64,000 nt of DNA from NCBI GenBank assembly GCA_041394185.1, contig JAWKIQ010000004.1, positions 310,001 through 374,000 of the forward strand, written 5' to 3'. The notes under the pieces were generated by a model, which was not told the DNA's origin, did no database searches, and was given only the letters and a program-made list of their open reading frames with translations. The position numbers were made by a program, and so were the translations under genes. The DNA is from Acidimicrobiales bacterium. Lineage in GTDB: Bacteria; Actinomycetota; Acidimicrobiia; Acidimicrobiales; Poriferisodalaceae. How positions within the stretch are numbered: the first letter of the stretch is position 1; each line of letters begins with the position of its first letter. This document shows positions 16,678 through 24,205 of the stretch, piece after piece.

Positions 16678-17406
16678 GTGGGTGACAGTCGATGCCGGTA
16701 CCTTGGCCTTCGTTTGTGCCTCGTGGTGTTGTTGGGGATCTCGTCCTGCAGTAGTAGCGAGGCTGAATTGTCGTGTGCTCGATGGGGGGAGCGCTTCGCA
16801 GGGGTATCGCCTGTGCTGAGGGTCGAAGATCATGTGCAGCTGCGAGATAGTGGTTTGCTGCTTGGTGGTGATTCAGCCTTGCCTTTGAACTCAGTCACTG
16901 GAGTTGAACTGGCTGAAGTTCGCTGCATTGCTTCGACACTGACGTCGACACACGTGCTTGCCGAGACCGCTGGCTCTTTCACAGGCCAAGGCTATGAGGT
17001 TTCCGGGAACGAGGGATCTACCGTCGGCCCGGCCGGGCCTGATCGGTGGAATCTGGAGTATGCCGGTTCGGCGTATTCCTTGATCGCAGACCGCGGGCCG
17101 GTGATGATCTCATTGTCAGGTGGGTTGGTTGAGGATGGGCCTGTAGTCGCTCTTGGTTTGGTGGGTTCTAGTGCTGATGAGCTGAGCCTTCTGGTGGGTT
17201 ATGTTGGCCCTGAGGATCTTGTAACGAGTGAGTGGGTGCTCGGTCTCGTGGAGGCCGATGAGCGCGGGTTCCAGCCCGAGGAAGTCGAGGTACTTCGGGC
17301 CGATCCAGGGACGGTCCTGGTGCAAGTCCCGCTTGCGCCGGATCAGTTTTCGGTCATGTCGGATCTCGTGAACGGGTTCGGTATCGGTTGGGCATGGGAA
17401 CTTTAG
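16678..17406 (+). CDS. hypothetical lipoprotein
   Basis: 242 aa, GTG start at 16678. The N-terminus is a lipoprotein signal: basic start, hydrophobic LGLRLCLVVLLGISSC with a plausible lipobox (ISSC), then a Ser-rich start of the mature protein. The rest is acidic and beta-rich with no recognised domain. Codon choice is T-rich compared with neighbouring genes, in line with acquired DNA. It is the first gene downstream of tRNA-Val, after a 250-bp gap in which I see nothing. Confidence 0.6.
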   Translation: MGDSRCRYLGLRLCLVVLLGISSCSSSEAELSCARWGERFAGVSPVLRVEDHVQLRDSGLLLGGDSALPLNSVTGVELAEVRCIASTLTSTHVLAETAGSFTGQGYEVSGNEGSTVGPAGPDRWNLEYAGSAYSLIADRGPVMISLSGGLVEDGPVVALGLVGSSADELSLLVGYVGPEDLVTSEWVLGLVEADERGFQPEEVEVLRADPGTVLVQVPLAPDQFSVMSDLVNGFGIGWAWEL

Positions 17407-17676
17407 CAGTAGCGGAGCTGCCCGTCCGAGCTAAGACCTTGGTATCTGCAAGCCCGCTCGTTCCTGCTGAGGGAGGGGACGTTGCAGACCTTGTGGAGGT
17501 GAGTTGGCTCTGGTTGGAGGTCCATGTGCTATACGAGTTGTGACAGGTGCTGGCTAAGTCGATCGTGGTCAGATCGTTCGCTCTCAGTGGCCGCACGAAC
17601 GGGACGGTAGATGTGGCCATGTGCAGATGTGGGCTCGTGTCTCTTCAGAATCAGCATTTGGAGCCTAAGGAGCCGA

Positions 17677-18465
17677 ATGTCGGCCAAACATGACAGGGCG
17701 GATGCCAACAATCTCGCGGAAATTGAAGCACACTTCGGATTCGATGATGTGGCCGCTGCGCAGAACGTGCTCGCACTAATGGATGAGGCATGGCTCTGCA
17801 CCTATGGCCTGGTCAAGACACCCCCAAAGATCAGGAGTAGGGTCATCCAGCTCGCTAGCGGGGATATCAAGGAGCTCGCACGCTACGCCCACACGGCAGT
17901 TTCTGACTGGCGTCTTCTCTTCGATCAAGCCTCCGATGATGACGAAGAGGCGGTCGATACGGGCCCAATATGGGAGCGGGTTGAAGAGGGTGGATACTGG
18001 GACAGGTTCTACTCGGAGTTCGAGTTCAGCCCAATGAACCGTGAGCCAGACGGTCGTTCGTTCATCGAGCCGAAGGGAAGTGTTGTCTACTCGCTCGAAC
18101 CGATCTACTCCGGGCACCACTCAAATGAATGGCTATCCAACGCCGTCAACTTCGCCGTCATCTGGGGTATCTCGAACAGCCTGAAAGACAGTGAGCCCAT
18201 TGTGGTTCTCGACTGGCAGCATCCTACTCATCTGCTTTGGCATAGCCGAGCCTCCGAGGTCAGCTATCAGAAGATGTTGGGCGAAGTTGCTCCGATTGCC
18301 TACTACGACTTCTACGCCTTCCTGAGCGCAGACATGACTTCTGGATCCATCGGCGATCCCTGGAGGAACACGCTATGCATTTTCGGGCGCCCGCTCGTCG
18401 ATACCGTCGAGCCCGTACTGAGCCAGCTTCTGCCTGTACTCCGGGACGACAGGAGCCTTGATTGA
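17677..18465 (+). CDS. DUF2716 domain-containing protein
   Basis: 262 aa. ATG 17677 is preceded by a good ribosome-binding site (AAGGAG at 17668-17673), which decides against the longer reading from 17611. The N-terminal 90 residues are helical and charged. The remainder matches DUF2716: GGYWDRFYSEFEFSPMN, then VVLDWQHPTHLLWHSRASE, then YYDFYAFLSADM and GDPWRNTLCIFGRPLVD. The family is uncharacterised and turns up in variable actinobacterial regions. Lower GC than the flanking genome. Confidence 0.7.
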   Translation: MSAKHDRADANNLAEIEAHFGFDDVAAAQNVLALMDEAWLCTYGLVKTPPKIRSRVIQLASGDIKELARYAHTAVSDWRLLFDQASDDDEEAVDTGPIWERVEEGGYWDRFYSEFEFSPMNREPDGRSFIEPKGSVVYSLEPIYSGHHSNEWLSNAVNFAVIWGISNSLKDSEPIVVLDWQHPTHLLWHSRASEVSYQKMLGEVAPIAYYDFYAFLSADMTSGSIGDPWRNTLCIFGRPLVDTVEPVLSQLLPVLRDDRSLD

Positions 18466-18913
18466 AGTTAGGAGGCCTTCTCGCCCCTTCCGGATTCCAC
18501 GTCAGCCTTCTTGGTGCCTGGGTCGTGTACATAGCCGAATGCGTCAAGCCAGACGTCGTCGGTCGATGGCAGTAAGGGCACGTGCCACCCTTTATCGACA
18601 CTATTCGGTGCTTGATCTTGAGAACGCATGGCGATTCGAGCCAGCGACCGGGCTTTCGCGGTTGGATCGGTCGGACTTGGTTCTAGTGGTTGACAGCCTG
18701 GGCGTGGTGCGGTGGATTCGCCTGGAGTGCGGAGGCCTCTTTCGGATATCGGCCTATAGGTTGTGAGCCCTCGGTCAGAGAGGGCCGGTGGGTGCATCGA
18801 TGGGCCGCTGCCGGAGCGGCGCCGACATTGGCGGTGTCCTCGATCGAGGTCATGGAGTCGGCTCGGTGCCAGCCTGGGATGGCGGGCGTTCGCACCGGTT
18901 AGGTTTGGTGAGC
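18466..18913. other. 448-bp stretch without a confident gene
   Basis: Two overlapping small open frames on opposite strands both look faintly protein-like: 18566-18766 plus (66 aa, ending ECGGLFRISAYRL) and a minus-strand frame ending at 18468 (DVWLDAFGYVHDPGTKKADV). Neither has a clear ribosome-binding site or family. The stretch may be the remnant of a degraded gene within the post-tRNA island. Confidence 0.4.
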
Positions 18914-19579
18914 ATGGGGCGGATCCGATCGACTGCAGGATGGGTGTTCGTCGCGATGCTGACGGCGGCGGTGTTGGCCGTAGGCGGTTGTGGAGACGAC
19001 GACAGCGGCCAGGGCACCCAGGGTGAAGACCTCACCGAGGCGGGCCGCGGGTTCGTGGGGACGGTCGAAGGAACCGACGCCTTCGTCGCCCTGTTGTTGG
19101 GTGGCGGCGAAGCAGTCGTATATGTCTGCGACGGGTCGCAGGACATCTCCGAGTGGTTTGCAGGTCCAGCGGAAGGGTCGGGAATCGAGCTCAGCAACGA
19201 GGTCGGTGCCTCGGTCTCGGCGACTCTGTCCGACACTGGCTACCGCGGGTCGGTGACTCTCGGCGATGGGGAGCGCCACGAGTTCGAGGCCGTGGCGGCC
19301 GAGCCGGGAGCCGGGCTTCTGCGCATCACCGGACCGGAGGCAGAAGCCGACGGTGTTGTGGCCGGATGGATCGTCGACAACGATGGTGACTACCGCGGAT
19401 CGCTGCGTGTGGGCGGATTTTCGAGAACACCGCCCGCGGCGCCAGGTGGATCGGTGAGTCTCGACAACACCAGCTACCCGGTGTCGGTCTTCCTGATTCC
19501 GCCTAAGACACCGGCTACGCCTCCGGGCGTTCCGATCCCTTATCCGAACATCGGGATGGCCGCTACCGCCACGCGCTAA
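18914..19579 (+). CDS. hypothetical lipoprotein
   Basis: 221 aa. ATG 18914 gives MGRIRSTAGWVFVAMLTAAV followed by LAVGGCGDDD: a lipobox (AVGGC) and acidic residues right after the lipidated Cys, typical for an actinobacterial lipoprotein. The mature part is beta-rich and includes GEAVVYVCDGSQDISEWFAG and GYRGSVTLGDGERHEFEAV, and ends in a Pro-rich tail (PPKTPATPPGVPIPYP). No family recognised. The longer frame from 18788 is rejected because it would bury the signal peptide. Confidence 0.65.
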   Translation: MGRIRSTAGWVFVAMLTAAVLAVGGCGDDDSGQGTQGEDLTEAGRGFVGTVEGTDAFVALLLGGGEAVVYVCDGSQDISEWFAGPAEGSGIELSNEVGASVSATLSDTGYRGSVTLGDGERHEFEAVAAEPGAGLLRITGPEAEADGVVAGWIVDNDGDYRGSLRVGGFSRTPPAAPGGSVSLDNTSYPVSVFLIPPKTPATPPGVPIPYPNIGMAATATR

Positions 19580-19616
19580 GGCTCCGCCATGTGAACGAGG
19601 CCGCCCCGGCCGTGAC

Positions 19617-22600
19617 CTACACCGGATCGGCCAGCGCCACCACGACCTGACGATTGCCGGTGTACGGATCTCGGCTGTGTGCCATGGCGATGTTGTCGAC
19701 GAACAACAGATCGTTGGTGCGCAACGGTTCGCTGATCGCACACTTGTCATAGGCGGCGTTGATCGTTTCGACGACGTCGGGCCCGATCGGGTCGCCGTTG
19801 CCGAACCGGGTGGTGAACGGCAGCCCGTCCTCACCGTAGGTGTCGATCAAGAACTGGCGCACCTCGGGTTTCATGGTCCACTCGTTCAGGAACGCAATCT
19901 GGTTGAACCAGCTGCGTTCTCCGGTGACGGGGTGCTTGATCACTGCGTCGCGGCGTTGCCTTGTGATCAAGCTGCCGTCGGGTCGCCATTCGTGGTCGAT
20001 GCCGTTGTCGCGGCAATAGCGCATGATCGCTGCCCGATCGTCGGTTCCGAACGCCTCGCCGACGGACAGGCCGATGTCTTCGCTGTAGCAACGGCACAGC
20101 ATCCAGCCATGGCGTTCGAAGCGCTCGACCAGGTCGCCAGGAAGGTGGCCGAGCACCTCCGATGACCTTGCCAGCGAAATCGCGCCACCGCTCTCGCCGG
20201 CCTGCAAGCACCCGAAGATGATCTTCGATGGGAACCGGTGTACGTAGCTGAGCTCGTGGTGCATACACATCTGCTGGTTGGCCGGCCACTGCGATGAGGA
20301 GTAGATCCGTGGCGAATGCTCGATGCGTTCGGCGAAGGCCTCTGTGTCTCGGGCCAGTTCGTCTGCGATGCATCGAGCTGCCGCTGCGAACAGGTCTGGT
20401 CCGTTGATGGTCAACCCCCTGACCAGCACGGCACCATGTTCGGTAATAGCCGATCGGAGCGCGGCCTGATGGGCCGCAACCCATCGGTCGGCGGGTTGCT
20501 TGTCATCGACGACGACTAGCGGGGGTCGACCTTCGCCGAGCGACACCTCGAAGGGCTCGGCTTCGGCTCCTTCGGCGCCAACCCGAGCCGCGGACGTATG
20601 GCCCGATTCGGGTTCGCTCGCTTCGGCTGCGACGTCCTCGCCGAGCATCACCTGGCGAACGACTCCAGCTGCGAGCGACGGTTCGGTGCGGATGAAGAAG
20701 TGGCCGCCGCGTTCGAGTTGTATCAACCGGACTGTTTCGGCAAAGCGCTCCCACTCGCCGAGACGCGACGACGCATCGGCCGTCGCATCGTCGCCGGCGG
20801 CTGAGACGACGATGAGCGGTGTCGCCATCGGTTCGGCGGCCGAACTCTCGAGCTCGTTGATGAAGAAGCGACTGGCGTTGGAAACGTCGTGTCGATACGC
20901 AGCGCCGAGCTGTCCCAGCTGACCTGCGTCGAGGTGCTCGATTTCGGCGTAGCCCGTGGCTTCGAGAAGAGACGTCGCCATCTTGCGGTCACTCATGGCC
21001 GACAGGTCGTCCAGGAACGACCGCCGGAGGGCGACGTCGCCGGGCATCTGGGCGGCGACGAACACAGCCGCCAGTTCGACACCTTTGTTGCCCAGTCGTC
21101 GGGCTACCTCCAAGGCCAACGCAGTTCCAGCCGAGTGCCCCCAAAGCGCCACCGGGCGTTCGCTCAGGGCCGCGACCTCGGCAGCGACCCTGTCGGCCAC
21201 CTCGCCAAGTGGCACGAAATCGTCGTCGTTCTCGCCCATGTCGTGGCCGGGCAACTCGACGGCATGTACCGCCAACCCTGATCCGCTCAGTGCTTGTGCG
21301 AGCGCCCGAAAGTTGATGGCATTCCCACCCGCGTACGGCATGCACACGAGAACACCGTTGCGTCCGTCGTCGCTGTCGGACAGTCGCTGCAACAAGCTGT
21401 CCGACGTGGCCTCGTCGCCGTCGAGTACGCAAGCCAGGTCGGCCAGCACGGGTGTGCCTGTGACGTCCTTCAGCGTCACGGCACCGTCGAGAGCCACGAC
21501 CAGCTCGACCGCCGACAGCGAGCTGCCTCCGCGATCGAAGAAGTTGTCTCGCCGTCCGATCTCGTCGACGGGAACTGCGAGAATGCCCGACCATATGTCG
21601 GCCAGTCGCCGTTCGGTGTCGGTGCTGAGCGGCTCGTAGTCGTCGACGGGACTGTCGAGCTCGGCCGCCAGCGCTCTCAGCGCCTTCTTGTTGATCTTGC
21701 CGTTGTCGGTCAGCGGCAACGATTCCATCCAGTGGAACACGGTCGGCACCATGTACTCGGGCAACGAACGACCGAGGTGGTCTTGCAGATCGGCCGCAGA
21801 ACAGTGGGCGCCCGAGTGGAAGGCGACGAGATGCTGCTCGCCATCTGATTTGTCGGTGACGACGACGGCCGCCTGTCGCACGCCATCGCGGGTCAGCAGG
21901 GTGTTCTCGATCTCGCCGATCTCGATTCGAAAACCGCGGATCTTCACCTGAGCGTCGCGGCGCCCGAGGTACTCGAGCTTCCCGTCGGGACGCCACCTGC
22001 CGAAGTCACCACTCCGATACAAGCGTTCACCCGGGCGGATGGGGTCGGCGAGGTATGCCTGGGCGGTGCGGTCTGGATCGTTGATGTAGCCCCGACCCAC
22101 GCAGATACCCGAGAACACGATCTCGCCAGGTGCGCCAAGTGGAACGGGGGCGAGGAACTCGTCGACTACATAGACGTACACATTGTTGACCGACGGCCCA
22201 AGTGGCACGGTGCCGTAGGGCGCTTCGGTCATCACCTCGTGGTTGGTGTCGTCTGAAGTCTCCGTCAGACCGTACGCGTTGGCGAGCTTGATGCCGTCGA
22301 GCGACCGGAAGAACCGATGCGCCAGCTCGAGGCTGAGAGCCTCGCCGGTGACCGATACACAGTGCAGGTCGGACAGTTCGACCGGGTGTTGTTCGAGGTA
22401 TGTCAGCAGCACTTCGAGGTACGAAGGCACCACCTGCATAACGCCGACCTTCGCTTCGACGATGAGCTCGGCGAACCGGTCGGGCTGCATGATGGTGTCC
22501 TGGTCGACGATGAGCGTCGAGCCACCAACCAGCAGCGACGACACGAGCTGCCACAGCGAGATGTCGAAGCACTGGGGCGCGATCTGGGCGACAATCTCAC

Positions 22601-23246
22601 CCTCGCCGATGCCGAAGTCGTCGATCTTGGCGTAGAGGTGGTTGATCATTCCGGCGTGCTCGCACATTGCGCCCTTGGGTTCGCCCGTCGAACCCGAGGT
22701 GAAGTAGATGTAGGCCAGCTGATGCAGCCCGACAGCGATGTTCGGGTTCGTTACCGCCGCCGAACTCGCGAGCATGTCTTCGACATACAGCTGCCTGGAG
22801 GGTGGCAGCGAGCTCAGCGCCTCGGTCAACGTTTCGGTGCTGCCCCGCTCGGTCACGATCAAGGTGCAGCCCGCCCGGGCCAGGGTTCGCTCGATGCGGC
22901 CTGGAGGGAAGTGCGGTTCGATGGGCAGATACACCCCACCCGCCTTGAAGACGCCCAGCACCGACGCCATCCACCCGAGGTTTCGTTCGGTGACGACGGC
23001 TACCACCGTTTCGGTTGTGACACCGTTCTCGATCAGAGAATGGGCGATACGGTTCGCGTTCTCGTTCAGCTGGGCGTACGTCCACGCGTCGCCTCGACAG
23101 CGCGCTGCGATCGCGTCGGGATGACGTTCGGCTCGCTCTTCGAAAAGCTCATGCATGCGCTTGTCCGGCAGCTCGCGTTCAGGCCCGCTGAGCCCTTCGA
23201 TCTGGAACTCGAGTTCGTCGGCTCCGACGACGCTGTGGCGAGCCAC
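19617..23246 (-). CDS. nonribosomal peptide synthetase, A-T-TE-TauD architecture
   Basis: 1209 aa from GTG 23246 (TAGTG overlap with the upstream stop). Domains: adenylation about 25-520 (YIYFTSGSTGEPKGAM, NAYGLTETSDDT, LYRSGDFGRWRPDGKLEYLG); carrier about 540-610 with the pantetheine Ser in FFDRGGSSLSAVE; thioesterase about 635-870 (MPYAGGNAINF, GHSAG near 702, GGHFF near 847); TauD/SyrP-like Fe(II)/2-oxoglutarate oxygenase about 920-1205 (MHHELSY near 995, AHSRDPYTGNR near 1189). It should load one amino acid, hydroxylate it on the carrier and release it. No condensation domain is present in this chain. The A-domain substrate is not predictable by eye. Last gene of the minus-strand operon. 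Confidence 0.9.
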   Translation of the reverse strand: MARHSVVGADELEFQIEGLSGPERELPDKRMHELFEERAERHPDAIAARCRGDAWTYAQLNENANRIAHSLIENGVTTETVVAVVTERNLGWMASVLGVFKAGGVYLPIEPHFPPGRIERTLARAGCTLIVTERGSTETLTEALSSLPPSRQLYVEDMLASSAAVTNPNIAVGLHQLAYIYFTSGSTGEPKGAMCEHAGMINHLYAKIDDFGIGEGEIVAQIAPQCFDISLWQLVSSLLVGGSTLIVDQDTIMQPDRFAELIVEAKVGVMQVVPSYLEVLLTYLEQHPVELSDLHCVSVTGEALSLELAHRFFRSLDGIKLANAYGLTETSDDTNHEVMTEAPYGTVPLGPSVNNVYVYVVDEFLAPVPLGAPGEIVFSGICVGRGYINDPDRTAQAYLADPIRPGERLYRSGDFGRWRPDGKLEYLGRRDAQVKIRGFRIEIGEIENTLLTRDGVRQAAVVVTDKSDGEQHLVAFHSGAHCSAADLQDHLGRSLPEYMVPTVFHWMESLPLTDNGKINKKALRALAAELDSPVDDYEPLSTDTERRLADIWSGILAVPVDEIGRRDNFFDRGGSSLSAVELVVALDGAVTLKDVTGTPVLADLACVLDGDEATSDSLLQRLSDSDDGRNGVLVCMPYAGGNAINFRALAQALSGSGLAVHAVELPGHDMGENDDDFVPLGEVADRVAAEVAALSERPVALWGHSAGTALALEVARRLGNKGVELAAVFVAAQMPGDVALRRSFLDDLSAMSDRKMATSLLEATGYAEIEHLDAGQLGQLGAAYRHDVSNASRFFINELESSAAEPMATPLIVVSAAGDDATADASSRLGEWERFAETVRLIQLERGGHFFIRTEPSLAAGVVRQVMLGEDVAAEASEPESGHTSAARVGAEGAEAEPFEVSLGEGRPPLVVVDDKQPADRWVAAHQAALRSAITEHGAVLVRGLTINGPDLFAAAARCIADELARDTEAFAERIEHSPRIYSSSQWPANQQMCMHHELSYVHRFPSKIIFGCLQAGESGGAISLARSSEVLGHLPGDLVERFERHGWMLCRCYSEDIGLSVGEAFGTDDRAAIMRYCRDNGIDHEWRPDGSLITRQRRDAVIKHPVTGERSWFNQIAFLNEWTMKPEVRQFLIDTYGEDGLPFTTRFGNGDPIGPDVVETINAAYDKCAISEPLRTNDLLFVDNIAMAHSRDPYTGNRQVVVALADPV

Positions 23247-24199
23247 TATTGCCCCGGGTCGTCGCACAGCAGACGTAGCGCCCGAACGTGGTACCCGGCG
23301 ATTCGCGTCGCGTATTCGGCGCTGAAGTGGCTGGTGTGATGCCGCACCCTCAGGTGTGAGCCGGCGATGCCCCCGTACACGCCGACACCCAGCCACACGG
23401 CGTCTGGGAGCGAGCCGGTGTTGTCCAGCGACCCCACCACCGTCTCGAACAATGGCGTTTCGAGGTTCAGGTCGGATCGCAGCGCGCCCAGGTCGAACCC
23501 GGCGTGCCTGGTCGCGTCCGCGGCGACCGAAGCCGCATCGCCAACCAGCTCACCGAAGGTCTTGTCGCCACCGATGCTGAGGTGGCACGGGAGCGCGACT
23601 TGGACCTCGTCGTCGGGAATCAGGCCCATGACGACGTCGCGTTCTCCGGTGAGCGACGCCACAACGTGCGTGTGCGCCGCCAACAGGACCGCTGTGACCG
23701 AGGTGTTGAATCGCTCCGACAGGTCGCGGACCCGAGCCATCAATTCTGTGTCGATGCCGACACTCGTGTCGGCGACGCGATCGGTGAGGTCGATCGTCCA
23801 ACGCGGTAGCGGTGTGAAACCGCCAGACATCAAGACGTCGTGCCAATAGCGCCTGCTGTCCAGTGTCTCAATCGGTGCGTTGGTGGTTGTTGTTGCATCT
23901 GTCGTGGTCGACACGAGTTCCGCCCCCTGGTCTATATGTATGAGTGCTTCGAGCTCGCGGCTGGGGTTCTCGCCCCAGTGGCTGCCCGGCACGACGTCGC
24001 TTCCCTTCATCAGGAACGAGGCCGCATCGAGCGTCGCTCCGTCTCCCATCGTCACGCCGTAGTGCACGAGGCTCCCGACCCCGAGCGTGACTCCCGATCC
24101 GATGACGATGTCGTCGGACTTGAACGAGCCGTCTTCTTGCGAGTGCGGCTGGATGAGAGAACCTGCGTTGAATACGCAGTCATCGCCGATGGTGACCAT
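23246..24199 (-). CDS. LbH C-terminal end plus half condensation domain (continuation of the 24206 gene)
   Basis: 317 codons in the same frame as the gene ending at 24206, separated only by TAA-AAG-ACC. It starts MVTIGDDCVFNAGSLIQPHS, the last turns of a left-handed beta-helix (GSLVHYGVTMGDGATLDAAS). From about residue 105 it has the C-terminal lobe of an NRPS condensation domain: RYWHDVLMSGG, VTAVLLAAHTHVVASLTGER, ETPLFETVVG. The N-terminal lobe with HHxxxDG is absent. I see no ribosome-binding site before ATG 24199, so it is better read as the end of a single protein interrupted by a stop. It overlaps the downstream NRPS start. Confidence 0.7.
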   Translation of the reverse strand: MVTIGDDCVFNAGSLIQPHSQEDGSFKSDDIVIGSGVTLGVGSLVHYGVTMGDGATLDAASFLMKGSDVVPGSHWGENPSRELEALIHIDQGAELVSTTTDATTTTNAPIETLDSRRYWHDVLMSGGFTPLPRWTIDLTDRVADTSVGIDTELMARVRDLSERFNTSVTAVLLAAHTHVVASLTGERDVVMGLIPDDEVQVALPCHLSIGGDKTFGELVGDAASVAADATRHAGFDLGALRSDLNLETPLFETVVGSLDNTGSLPDAVWLGVGVYGGIAGSHLRVRHHTSHFSAEYATRIAGYHVRALRLLCDDPGQ

Positions 24200-24205
24200 G
24201 GTCTT

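Noticed and set aside
18468..18766. Small open frames in the gap after the DUF2716 gene as genes
   Set aside because: No ribosome-binding site, no family match and overlapping frames on both strands; listed only as a gene-poor stretch.
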